Source: Chryseobacterium sp. LAM-KRS1
GTDB lineage: Bacteria > Bacteroidota > Bacteroidia > Flavobacteriales > Weeksellaceae
NCBI RefSeq assembly: GCF_013184525.1
Contig: NZ_JAAOIZ010000002.1
Coordinates: 248,001 to 312,000, forward strand
Length of the DNA: 64,000 nucleotides
Direction: 5' to 3'
Position numbers and translations under genes: made by a program. Shown here piece after piece: positions 35,903 to 45,180 of this stretch (positions are counted from its first letter, which is position 1; each line of letters starts with the position of its first letter). The notes below the pieces were generated by a model. It ran no database searches. It was not told the origin of the DNA and saw only the letters and a list, made by a program, of their open reading frames with translations.

Positions 35903-36400
35903 TTATTTTAATGCTTCAAGAGCAGCATTGTAATTAGGTTCGCTTCCAATTTCAGGAACCTGCTCCGTATACACTACTTTATTATTTTCGTCAGTAACGA
36001 TCACTGCCCGGCTTAAAAGACCTTTCATAGGAGAATCTGTAATAGTTACCTCATAATCATCACCGAAGCTGCTTCTGAAATCAGATAGTGTTTCTACATT
36101 ATTCAGACCTTCAGCTGCACAAAATCTGCCTAAGGCAAATGGAAGATCTTTGGAAACATTAATTACTACTGTATTATTTAAATTTGAAGCTTCTTCATTG
36201 AATTTTCTGGCAGAAGCCGCACATATTCCTGTATCAATACTAGGAAAAATATTAAATATTTTTTTCTTTCCTTCAAAGTCTGACAGGGTTTTAATATTCA
36301 ATCCTGAATCCACTAATGCGAAATCCTTAATGGTATTTCCAACAGCTGGTAAATTACCTAATGTATGAACTGCGTTTCCTTTTAACGTTATATTGGACAT
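35903..36400 (-). CDS. tpx: Thiol peroxidase (atypical 2-Cys peroxiredoxin)
   Basis: Cytoplasmic Tpx that reduces peroxides with thioredoxin. The 165-residue chain has the peroxidatic Cys C60 in PSIDTGICAASARKF and the resolving Cys C94 in GRFCAAEGL, the spacing (34) of E. coli Tpx C61/C95. No signal peptide is present (MSNITLKGNAVHTLGNLP). A second, exported Tpx is encoded at 58379, with which it shares DLPFA..RFC.AEG and MKGLLSRAV. It is monocistronic. Confidence 0.95.
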   Translation of the reverse strand: MSNITLKGNAVHTLGNLPAVGNTIKDFALVDSGLNIKTLSDFEGKKKIFNIFPSIDTGICAASARKFNEEASNLNNTVVINVSKDLPFALGRFCAAEGLNNVETLSDFRSSFGDDYEVTITDSPMKGLLSRAVIVTDENNKVVYTEQVPEIGSEPNYNAALEALK

Positions 36401-36524
36401 AATTTATTTTTTACGGTTTTTCAAATTTAGTTAAAAATGCCATTTTTTTCGTTCAAATAAAGGTTAAATAATTCTTAAAGTATAAAAACTTATATAGGAT
36501 TAATCCAAAAAAATTAAATTTTAA

Positions 36525-38789
<2,265 letters not shown>

Positions 38790-38808
38790 TCTTCATTGAC
38801 TATAAATG

Positions 38809-38838
38809 AAAGCTCCTTTTCTAAGGAGCTTTTTTTTA
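38809..38838 (+). terminator. Terminator after isocitrate dehydrogenase
   Basis: The 10-bp arms AAAGCTCCTT (38809-38818) and 38823-38832 have a 4-nt loop, followed by a T run. It lies 20 bp past the stop. Confidence 0.92.
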
Positions 38839-39145
38839 TTGAAATAAGTGCGATATCTTATCTTTGTATGATATAAAAATTTTGGTTTAGTTTTGACGAA
38901 AACCATAGGAAGAATGTCTTGTATTGAAAACGCTAAAGCCCATTTCTACTGCTAGGAATTATAAACAAAATGCACTATGTTTACCAATTCTTTCATTTTG
39001 AATTCTTTAATCTTTAAATAAAACTGCTGAGATTCTTCACTTACGCTTTGTTCTGAATAACAAAGACAATCCCTCAATCGCTCCCAATCTTTTAAATCTT
39101 TTAATGTTTAAATTTTTCAATCTTTTAATCTTTTAATCTCATACG
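38839..39145. other. Intergenic stretch with repeats, no gene
   Basis: No supported ORF. It holds a stray TATCTTTG box at 38859-38866 with nothing recognisable downstream, a dispersed repeat copy (39029-39064) and a low-complexity tract of reiterated AATCTTTTAA words (about 39087-39140). The region looks like decayed sequence. Confidence 0.5.
39029..39064. repeat. Degenerate dispersed intergenic repeat, copy 2
   Basis: It opens GAGATTCTTCACTTACGCTT and ends in GAATAACAAA. It matches the copy at 33551-33581 over its core and the widespread intergenic word in which RATTCTTCACTTCGTTCAGA is followed by ATGACAAA. Confidence 0.5.
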
Positions 39146-39484
39146 CTAAACATCCCTGTCTACGATTACCTTCCGGTGCTCCCTCCCCCAGTTGATCATT
39201 TCCGTTATGATCTTCCCGAAAGTACGACAATACTCCGTGGGTACATATTCTATTAAAACCGGAGTATCGGGATATACATTTCTGGTCACCAGTTTATTCA
39301 TCTCCATATCTTTTAACTCTTTTGAAAGCATTCTTGTTGTAATACCTGGAATACTGCGTTCAATCTCACGGAAACGCCTGTTACCATTGCAAATTGAATT
39401 GATAACCGGAATACGCCATTTACCACCTATAAAGTATAAGGTATCCTGCAACGCTCTGAGTTCTTCGGTCTGATCTCTTTCCAT
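39146..39484 (-). CDS. HxlR-family transcriptional regulator
   Basis: A 112-residue winged-helix regulator from ATG 39484 (MERDQTEELRALQDTLYFIG). An in-frame ATG at 39544 would place the N-terminus upstream of its promoter. The family pattern GGKWRIPVINSICNGNRRFR and TTRMLSKELKDMEMNKLV is present. HxlR proteins sense aldehydes or quinones, often through a Cys. This one has Cys in SICNGN and EYCRTF. It is divergent from an SDR gene, and a 37-bp inverted repeat overlaps its own promoter, so it probably represses itself and the SDR gene. Confidence 0.87.
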   Translation of the reverse strand: MERDQTEELRALQDTLYFIGGKWRIPVINSICNGNRRFREIERSIPGITTRMLSKELKDMEMNKLVTRNVYPDTPVLIEYVPTEYCRTFGKIITEMINWGREHRKVIVDRDV

Positions 39485-39500
39485 TTTAAAATATTTATTT

Positions 39501-39537
39501 TGATATACTCTGTGATACTGATTACAAAAGTATATCA
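39501..39537. promoter_or_regulatory. Inverted-repeat operator between hxlR-type gene and SDR gene
   Basis: Perfect 9-bp arms TGATATACT (39501-39509) and AGTATATCA (39529-39537) are separated by 19 nt. The minus-strand -7 box of the regulator (39525-39532, TACTTTTG on the minus strand) lies inside the repeat, and the plus-strand SDR promoter lies just beside it. This is the geometry of an autorepressor operator. Confidence 0.55.
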
Positions 39538-39546
39538 TTTTCACTA

Positions 39547-39554
39547 TAACTTTG
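39547..39554 (+). promoter_or_regulatory. -7 promoter box for the SDR gene
   Basis: TAACTTTG fits TAnnTTTG, lies 16 bp before the SDR ATG and 9 bp after the inverted-repeat operator. Confidence 0.5.
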
Positions 39555-39570
39555 TCAAAAATTTTAAGAA

Positions 39571-40317
39571 ATGAATAAATTTAACAACAAACTGGCAGTA
39601 GTGACCGGTGGAAATAGCGGGATCGGATATGCCACAGCAAAGGAATTAATAGCTGAAGGAGCAAAAGTAATTATTACCGGCAGAAGGAAAGACGCCATTG
39701 AAAAAGCAGCTGAAGAACTGGGGGCAATTCCGTTCGTTGCAGATCAGGGAAAACTGGAAGATATTGATCTGTTGAAAAAAGAGATTGAAGAAAAACACGG
39801 AAAAGTTGACATTTTATTTATCAATGCAGGAATTACGGGTACATTGACCTCTATTGAAAATATGGATGCCGATAATTTTGATAATGTAATGAATATCAAC
39901 TTCAGAGGAGCTTATTTCACGCTGAGTAAGTTCACTCCTATTTTACATGATGGTGCTTCTGTGGTATTCTTATCATCAAATGTTGCAACAACCTATAAAC
40001 CTAACAGTTCCGTTTACCAGGCAAGTAAGGCAGCCCTCAATTCTATTGCGAAAACAGCTGCCTCTGAATTAGCACCAAGAAAGATCAGGGTCAATATGGT
40101 AAGTCCGGGTCCTACAAAAACTGAAATTATGACCAAAGCCGGTCTCGATGACGAAACACTAAAAGGCATAAATGAGTGGCTCATCGATGCTATCCCATTA
40201 AAGAAAATGGGAACTGCTGAAGATGTTGCAAAACTTGTTGTTTATTTATCCGATTCGCATGTGGCAAGTTTTATGACAGGTACTGAAATTATTATTGACG
40301 GAGGAATGATTTTATAG
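39571..40317 (+). CDS. SDR-family oxidoreductase
   Basis: A classical short-chain dehydrogenase of 248 residues. The NAD(P) motif is VVTGGNSGIGYATAK, the structural motif NAGITG, the catalytic Ser in VVFLSSNVATT, and Tyr-Lys in SVYQASKAAL. The ending GTEIIIDGGMIL fits. It is divergent from an HxlR regulator, an arrangement typical of aldehyde- or quinone-responsive SDRs. It is likely monocistronic; a terminator follows. The substrate is unknown. Confidence 0.92.
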   Translation: MNKFNNKLAVVTGGNSGIGYATAKELIAEGAKVIITGRRKDAIEKAAEELGAIPFVADQGKLEDIDLLKKEIEEKHGKVDILFINAGITGTLTSIENMDADNFDNVMNINFRGAYFTLSKFTPILHDGASVVFLSSNVATTYKPNSSVYQASKAALNSIAKTAASELAPRKIRVNMVSPGPTKTEIMTKAGLDDETLKGINEWLIDAIPLKKMGTAEDVAKLVVYLSDSHVASFMTGTEIIIDGGMIL

Positions 40318-40337
40318 TTAAACACTCTCCATATCAC

Positions 40338-40366
40338 ATACCGGAAGAACTTCCGGTATTTTGTTT
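40338..40366 (+). terminator. Terminator after the SDR gene
   Basis: The 10-bp arms ATACCGGAAG (40338-40347) and 40350-40359 are followed by TTTTGTTTTA. Confidence 0.88.
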
Positions 40367-40390
40367 TATATTCCGGGGCATAAATTCTAC

Positions 40391-40417
40391 TTCACCCCTT
40401 AAATTGTCCGGTTCACC
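40391..40417 (+). promoter_or_regulatory. LytTR-type direct repeat, site A
   Basis: TTCACC at 40391 and TTCACC at 40412 are a direct repeat with starts exactly 21 bp apart, with TTGTC between them (40404-40408). The second repeat begins 39 bp before the -7 box. Site B (43815-43841) has the same spacing and 17 identical bases of 27. Direct repeats at two helical turns are characteristic of LytTR-domain regulators, and a LytTR regulator gene lies 2.6 kb downstream. Confidence 0.65.
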
Positions 40418-40450
40418 TTTTTTTAGGTTTCATTTCCTTTGTCAGCAATC

Positions 40451-40458
40451 TATTTTTG
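40451..40458 (+). promoter_or_regulatory. -7 promoter box for the P460 operon
   Basis: TATTTTTG fits TAnnTTTG, 22 bp before ATG 40480. It replaces the in-frame TTG at 40456 as a possible start: that TTG is inside the box. Confidence 0.6.
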
Positions 40459-40479
40459 GATCATAAAAATAAAACGATT

Positions 40480-41475
40480 ATGGATTCAGTAAAGAAAAAG
40501 AGAACAACAAAACCCATTGCTATATTATTTATAGCTATTGTGGGAGTCTTTGCAGGATTACAGCTTTTCAATTCTCCTATTGAAGGTAAACCTGTAACCG
40601 GCACCATTGAAGCACCGCACGAGGTAATTGCCGTTCTGGAAAGATCATGCTTCAACTGCCATTCTAATGAACAGAAACTAAGCTGGTATGATAAGCTTGC
40701 TCCCATATCATGGGGCGTAAAAAAGGATGTCGAAAGAGCAAGGGAAGTCATGAATTTTTCTGAATGGTCAAAGGTTTCACCAGGTGAACACAAAGGCAGA
40801 ATGTATTCCATATTGAATATGATGCAAGCCGGAAAAATGCCTCTTCACGAATATACCTTACTGCATGCATCTGCAAAAGTTTCTGCAAAGGATATTGAAG
40901 TTATCAGAAAATACACACTATCTCTTTCAGGAAAAAGTCCTTCACCGGCAAACACAAAAGAGGTAAAACCCCTTCAACAAGATATAAAAACAGCTTCTGT
41001 CAGCCATTCCGGTTTTCCGGTTTCACCAAATGGAGTAAAATATACACCGGAGTTTAAAAACTGGAAAGTAATCAGTATGAGTACATTATTTGATAATTCC
41101 ATCCGCGTTATCTATGGAAACAGCATTGCCGTAAAAGCAGTTGAAACAGACAATTTCCATCCATGGCCGGACGGCAGCATCGTAGTAAAAGCAGTATGGA
41201 AACAGACAGAAGCTCCTGATGGAGAAATCAGACCTGGCGAATTTATTAATGCCCAGTTTATGGTAAAAGATTCAAAAAAATACACCGATACCGAAGGCTG
41301 GGGTTTCGCCAAATTCTCGGGTAAAGATCTTCACCCTACCGGAAATACGGCATCATTTGCCAGAGAATCATGTATTGCCTGTCATCGTCAGCTGGCAGAG
41401 CCTACAGGATATTTATTCGACGTACCGATGAAAGTAAACACCAAAAATCTAATCGAAAAACTACAGACAAAATGA
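40480..41475 (+). CDS. Di-haem protein: haem-binding domain plus cytochrome P460 domain
   Basis: A 331-residue exported or membrane-anchored protein. An N-terminal helix (IAILFIAIVGVFAGLQLF) precedes a haem-binding domain with C57-F-N-C60-H61, and the C-terminal half is a cytochrome P460 domain with its CIACH haem motif at C298-C301-H302 in SFARESCIACHRQL. Both domains are c-type haem units, so it is a periplasmic redox protein. P460 proteins oxidise hydroxylamine in nitrifiers, but many homologues are uncharacterised. It overlaps the following lipoprotein gene by ATGA. The promoter carries site A of the LytTR repeat. Confidence 0.83.
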   Translation: MDSVKKKRTTKPIAILFIAIVGVFAGLQLFNSPIEGKPVTGTIEAPHEVIAVLERSCFNCHSNEQKLSWYDKLAPISWGVKKDVERAREVMNFSEWSKVSPGEHKGRMYSILNMMQAGKMPLHEYTLLHASAKVSAKDIEVIRKYTLSLSGKSPSPANTKEVKPLQQDIKTASVSHSGFPVSPNGVKYTPEFKNWKVISMSTLFDNSIRVIYGNSIAVKAVETDNFHPWPDGSIVVKAVWKQTEAPDGEIRPGEFINAQFMVKDSKKYTDTEGWGFAKFSGKDLHPTGNTASFARESCIACHRQLAEPTGYLFDVPMKVNTKNLIEKLQTK

Positions 41476-41918
41476 ATAAAATAATTATAGCCATGATAGG
41501 AAGTTTTCTTTTTTTAATTTCATGCAAAACTGAAAATTCCAAGGACAAGGAGCATGTTCGTCTCGTGTTTGATGCCGGTGGGCTACAGTTCATTGCCTCA
41601 TCCTTAAATACGAAAAAAGAGACGATGTCCGCCCTATACGGAAACAGCCAGGCCCTTCAATCTTTATCCAATAAAAATGATAAGCCGCTGCCCGGAACAA
41701 AAATGAAACTTGTCACCTGGAAATATCATGAAAACCCGCAATATACCGGAGGTACTATCACTGGTGAGCTGGTGAGCGTAGAAACTGTTGAAACCGGTAT
41801 AAAAGGATCAGTCTCTTACCGGAAAGAGCTGGATAACGAAAAGGAACCCGGCATCTTTCAGACTAAAGAACAAAGAATACAGTATATGATGGGCTATCAA
41901 CCGGTCGTTATGCCGTAA
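41472..41918 (+). CDS. Lipoprotein in the P460 operon
   Basis: A 148-residue lipoprotein from ATG 41472 (MNKIIIAMIGSFLFLISC; lipobox Cys at residue 18). The start overlaps the stop of the P460 gene as ATGA, so it is translationally coupled; a longer in-frame ORF begins upstream inside the P460 gene and is rejected. The mature part is beta-rich with the segment MSALYGNSQALQSLSNKN. I do not recognise the family. The coupling to a di-haem protein suggests an accessory or partner role on the membrane. Confidence 0.75.
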   Translation: MNKIIIAMIGSFLFLISCKTENSKDKEHVRLVFDAGGLQFIASSLNTKKETMSALYGNSQALQSLSNKNDKPLPGTKMKLVTWKYHENPQYTGGTITGELVSVETVETGIKGSVSYRKELDNEKEPGIFQTKEQRIQYMMGYQPVVMP

Positions 41919-41925
41919 AAATAAT

Positions 41926-41960
41926 GCAATCTGAGATTCACCAGCAGTCTCAGATTGTAT
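41926..41960 (+). terminator. Terminator after the P460 operon
   Basis: The arms AATCTGAGA (41928-41936) and 41948-41956 (extended by GC/GT) are followed by a T-rich but interrupted tract. Confidence 0.65.
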
Positions 41961-42020
41961 TTATTTAATAGTTATCATTAAAAAATATTAATTTCACATT
42001 TTTAAATCCAATTCTTCTTA

Positions 42021-43034
42021 ATGCAACAAGAAAAAATAAAAATATCACAGGCTGTTATCTGGATAAGCTCTATTGTTTTGGGAGCACTTTCCTCAGTCCC
42101 TCAGCTTGCTTCCCATGATTTTAATCTCATGGAAGCCGTGGTTAATGCAGCCATTACTTCAGCATTTGCAGTTGTTATGTGGTACCTCAACATTTTTTTA
42201 CTCAATCGTAATACAAAGAAACGTCAGGGAATCTCATACTCCCGGCTTTTGGTTGTCCTTGCCCTGGGAATGGTTGTAATGTTTGGCCTGGCCTGGATCC
42301 AGCAGCTTATTTTATCCCATATTAATTTCGGACCTGTTATGCTTATGGTGGAAGTAAGAGGAATCCTTATCAACCTTGTTTTCTATATGTTTTTAAATCT
42401 TGTACAGCATAATTACGCCGGCCAGCAGGTTCATCTGGAATTAGAAAAAGTAAAAAGCGATAATTTAGGTGCTCAATACGAATTATTAAAACAACAGGTA
42501 AATCCCCATTTTCTTTTCAACAGTTTAAATACGCTTAAATCCATGGTGGAAACGCATGATGAGGAAACCATTGATTTCATTATCAAGCTTTCTGACTTTT
42601 ATCGTTTCACCCTGGAAAGCAGAAAACTTGACCTTATCACCGTTGAAGAAGAAATGAAAATACTTAATTCTTACCTTTTCCTGCAAAAAGCCAGGTTTGG
42701 TAACGGATTTACCTTTACCGATACTCTCGGTAAAGAAACGTTCAAAACCCTTATTCCTCCGTTTACCCTGCAATTACTGGTGGAAAACTGTATTAAACAC
42801 AATATTGTTTCCCAGAGTAAACCTCTTCATATCAGCATCTATGATGCTGATCAAAAGATCATTATTGAAAATCCTATCCAGCGGAAATTGGTTCCGGAAG
42901 ATTCATTAGGAGTTGGCCTGAATAACGTCAATATGCGTTACAAACATCTTCTGGACCAGGAAATCGACATTTTAGATAACAATCAAATTTTCCAAATAAA
43001 ACTACCATTTATCCATGAATATCATCATCATTGA
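42021..43034 (+). CDS. LytS-type sensor histidine kinase
   Basis: A 337-residue histidine kinase with about four transmembrane helices in residues 10-130 and no large sensor domain. The phospho-accepting His is H163 in QQVNPHFLFNSLNTLKS (His_kinase, LytS family), the ATP-binding N box is LLVENCIKHNI and the G box GVGLNNVNMRYKHL. This is the short membrane-sensing group (YehU/LytS-like) that works with LytTR response regulators. It overlaps the regulator gene by 20 bp. The signal may be envelope or redox status, since the putative targets are haem and thiol proteins. Confidence 0.92.
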   Translation: MQQEKIKISQAVIWISSIVLGALSSVPQLASHDFNLMEAVVNAAITSAFAVVMWYLNIFLLNRNTKKRQGISYSRLLVVLALGMVVMFGLAWIQQLILSHINFGPVMLMVEVRGILINLVFYMFLNLVQHNYAGQQVHLELEKVKSDNLGAQYELLKQQVNPHFLFNSLNTLKSMVETHDEETIDFIIKLSDFYRFTLESRKLDLITVEEEMKILNSYLFLQKARFGNGFTFTDTLGKETFKTLIPPFTLQLLVENCIKHNIVSQSKPLHISIYDADQKIIIENPIQRKLVPEDSLGVGLNNVNMRYKHLLDQEIDILDNNQIFQIKLPFIHEYHHH

Positions 43035-43782
43035 AGACGAGTTCAGAGCCGCAAAATCCTTACAGAATTTAATTAAAGAACTAAAACCGGAATCTGTTAT
43101 ATCCGGAGTTTATGACAGCATAGAATCCAGTGTGGCAGCTTTGCAGAACAATACAAAGCCCGACCTGATCTTTATGGACATCCACCTTTCTGACGGGTTA
43201 TCATTTGAAATTTTTAAGCAGGCAGATATTACCTGCCCCGTGGTCTTTTGTACTGCCTTTGACCAGTATATGCTGGACGCTTTCAAAAGTAAAGGAGTAG
43301 ATTACGTTTTAAAACCTTTTTCACGTGAAGATATTGCAGAGGCATTACGAAAAGTGGACGAGCTCAAAAAGTTTTTCCAGAAAACGGAAATCCCGGAACT
43401 GGAAGCACTTTTACAAAAAATAGCTCAGCCACAAACTGCTACCAAAAGTAGTTTCCTGGTCTTTAAAAATCAAAAATACACCACTATTCTTACCGAAAAC
43501 ATAGCCTATTTCTATATTCACAACGAAATGACCCATCTGGTTACTTTTGATAAACAACAATTTTCACTTTCACAATCGCTGGGACAGGTCGCTGAGCAGG
43601 TTTCTCCAAAACAATTTTTCAGGGTGAACAGGCAGTATATTGTGAATTTCAGCGCTATTAAAGAAATGGAGCATTATTTCCAACGTAAAATCTATGTAAA
43701 GTTAGTTATCGACACACCGGAAAAGCTTCTTATCAATAAAGAAAAAACGCATAGTTTCTTTTCCTGGCTGGAAGATCGTTAA
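43015..43782 (+). CDS. LytTR-family response regulator
   Basis: A 255-residue response regulator. The receiver domain (1-120) has E7-D8, the phosphoacceptor D55 in DLIFMDIHLSDG, and K100 in VLKPF. The C-terminal LytTR DNA-binding domain (about 150-250) shows the beta strands FLVFKNQKYTTILTENIAYF and the QFFRVNRQYIVNFSAIKEM signature. The start overlaps the kinase gene by 20 bp, so they are translated together. Two upstream regions nearby carry direct repeats of exactly 21-bp spacing, the LytTR site geometry, so these genes are the likely targets. Confidence 0.94.
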   Translation: MNIIIIEDEFRAAKSLQNLIKELKPESVISGVYDSIESSVAALQNNTKPDLIFMDIHLSDGLSFEIFKQADITCPVVFCTAFDQYMLDAFKSKGVDYVLKPFSREDIAEALRKVDELKKFFQKTEIPELEALLQKIAQPQTATKSSFLVFKNQKYTTILTENIAYFYIHNEMTHLVTFDKQQFSLSQSLGQVAEQVSPKQFFRVNRQYIVNFSAIKEMEHYFQRKIYVKLVIDTPEKLLINKEKTHSFFSWLEDR

Positions 43783-43814
43783 CAGCTAATTTCTTAAATC
43801 TATATTTTTCAGGG

Positions 43815-43841
43815 TTCACCTTTCGATTTGTCTAGTTGAGC
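43815..43841 (+). promoter_or_regulatory. LytTR-type direct repeat, site B
   Basis: TTCACC at 43815 and TTGAGC at 43836, 21 bp apart, with TTGTC in between (43828-43832). The second repeat starts 39 bp before the -7 box, exactly as in site A. It starts 33 bp after the LytTR regulator gene stops and controls the DUF1223 gene. Confidence 0.65.
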
Positions 43842-43874
43842 CCTTTTTTCATTTTTTAGCATCCCACAGGTATC

Positions 43875-43882
43875 TACTTTTG
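43875..43882 (+). promoter_or_regulatory. -7 promoter box for the DUF1223-DoxX operon
   Basis: TACTTTTG fits TAnnTTTG, 18 bp before ATG 43900. The LytTR-type repeat lies 39 bp upstream. Confidence 0.6.
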
Positions 43883-43899
43883 AATAAAAATTAAAAGAA

Positions 43900-44679
43900 A
43901 TGATATCTAAAAAACTTTTCATAGTAGGAGCATTTGTAGCTTTACTATTTACTGTTTCTGCCTTTATGCAGAAAGATAAACCGCATGAAAGCTTTAAAAA
44001 AATTGCATCAGGTAAAAGCAATGGCTTTGCGGTCCTTGAACTCTTTACTTCTGAAGGATGTTCAAGCTGCCCTCCGGCAGATGCCCTGATGGGAGAAATT
44101 AAAGAGAACAACAAAGATCAGCCTGTCTATATTCTGGCGTATCATGTGGATTACTGGAACCGTCTAGGATGGAAAGACAGATTCAGTAGCATTGAAAATT
44201 CAGAGCGCCAACAGCAATACAGCAGAATACTGGGTTCCCAGGTATACACCCCACAGCTCGTTGTTAACGGAAAACAACAATTTGTAGGATCAGACAGGGA
44301 AGCCGTGGAAAACTCCATTATCAATGCTGTAAGCCACACAGCAAGCAATTCTATAGACCTTAAAGCTGAATCCGATTCTAAGCAGATCAATATTCACTAT
44401 AAGGTATCAGGAAATGATTCTCATAGTAAACTCTTACTTACATTGGTACAGAAAAAAGCATCAACTAACGTTGTAAAAGGTGAAAATGAAGGACGACACC
44501 TGAATCACTGGCAAATTGTTCACAAGCAAATTCAGATTTCATTACAAAATAATTCTGAAGGTGTTTCTACTTTTTCAATACCTGAAAACTTCAATACCAC
44601 AGACTGGGAAATTATAGGATTTGTTCAAAATACAAAAACAGGCCAGATCTCAGGTGCATCAAAAGCTACATTTCAATAA
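43900..44679 (+). CDS. Exported DUF1223 thioredoxin-like protein
   Basis: A 259-residue protein with a signal peptide or anchor (MISKKLFIVGAFVALLFTVS). The DUF1223 core is AVLELFTSEGCSSCPPADAL with the redox pair C54-x-x-C57, followed by ILAYHVDYWNRLGWKDRFSS and a thioredoxin-like cis-Pro segment, YTPQLVVNGKQQ. Such CxxC proteins probably handle thiols or disulphides in the periplasm. The second half (170-259) is beta-rich. It lies directly behind LytTR site B and shares an operon with a DoxX gene. Confidence 0.85.
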   Translation: MISKKLFIVGAFVALLFTVSAFMQKDKPHESFKKIASGKSNGFAVLELFTSEGCSSCPPADALMGEIKENNKDQPVYILAYHVDYWNRLGWKDRFSSIENSERQQQYSRILGSQVYTPQLVVNGKQQFVGSDREAVENSIINAVSHTASNSIDLKAESDSKQINIHYKVSGNDSHSKLLLTLVQKKASTNVVKGENEGRHLNHWQIVHKQIQISLQNNSEGVSTFSIPENFNTTDWEIIGFVQNTKTGQISGASKATFQ

Positions 44680-44722
44680 CATACACATTAAACAATACAT
44701 AACAATTTAAAACAATAAAAAA

Positions 44723-45121
44723 ATGAAAACAAAAACAACAAAAATCATCTATTGGTCAGGCGCTATCTTTATGTCATTATGGTTTGGAGCAAGTGGCTTC
44801 TTTGAATTGACTAAAAATCCGGTAGTATGGGATATTACCCAGCAGCTAGGATACCCTCCTCACTTTATTTATATCCTTGGTGTTTTTAAACTGGCAGGAG
44901 TTACCGTACTTTTAATTCCAAACAAATTACTGAGATTAAAAGAATGGGTATTCGCCGGAATGTTTTTTGACATTATTTTCGCATTCTTTTCCAAAATTGC
45001 CGTTCTAGGATTTCCTTCTACGATCGATGCGATCATAGCATTTTCAGTCCTTTCCGTTACATATCTTATGTTCAGAAAAATGTACAGTCCGGAATTGATC
45101 TTTGATGAACCCGGATTTTAA
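44723..45121 (+). CDS. DoxX-like membrane protein
   Basis: A 132-residue protein with four hydrophobic helices. The layout WSGAIFMSLWFGASGFFELT, then LGVFKLAGVTVLLIP, fits DoxX-like proteins. It is 43 bp behind the DUF1223 gene with no terminator between, so one transcript is likely. Genes for DoxX proteins and thiol-redox proteins are often co-located in stress operons; here the LytTR-type site suggests shared control with the P460 operon. The function in the membrane is not known. Confidence 0.83.
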   Translation: MKTKTTKIIYWSGAIFMSLWFGASGFFELTKNPVVWDITQQLGYPPHFIYILGVFKLAGVTVLLIPNKLLRLKEWVFAGMFFDIIFAFFSKIAVLGFPSTIDAIIAFSVLSVTYLMFRKMYSPELIFDEPGF

Positions 45122-45136
45122 TTCAAAGTTCTCCTT

Positions 45137-45180
45137 AATAAGAAAATCCTACTGTTCTCAGTAGGATTTTCTTATTCTTT
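45137..45180. terminator. Bidirectional terminator
   Basis: Perfect 18-bp arms 45137-45154 and 45159-45176 with a 4-nt loop, with a T-rich exit on both strands. It lies between the DoxX gene and the convergent MBL gene. Confidence 0.92.

Noticed and set aside
38859..38866. TATCTTTG promoter-like box in the gene-free region after isocitrate dehydrogenase
   Set aside because: Only a 13-codon frame follows; there is no supported transcript.
40456..40479. TTG start extending the P460 protein
   Set aside because: It is inside the -7 box TATTTTTG; ATG 40480 is used.
41370..41471. N-terminal extension of the lipoprotein gene into the P460 gene
   Set aside because: It would hide the lipoprotein signal; the ATGA overlap at 41472 is the natural start.
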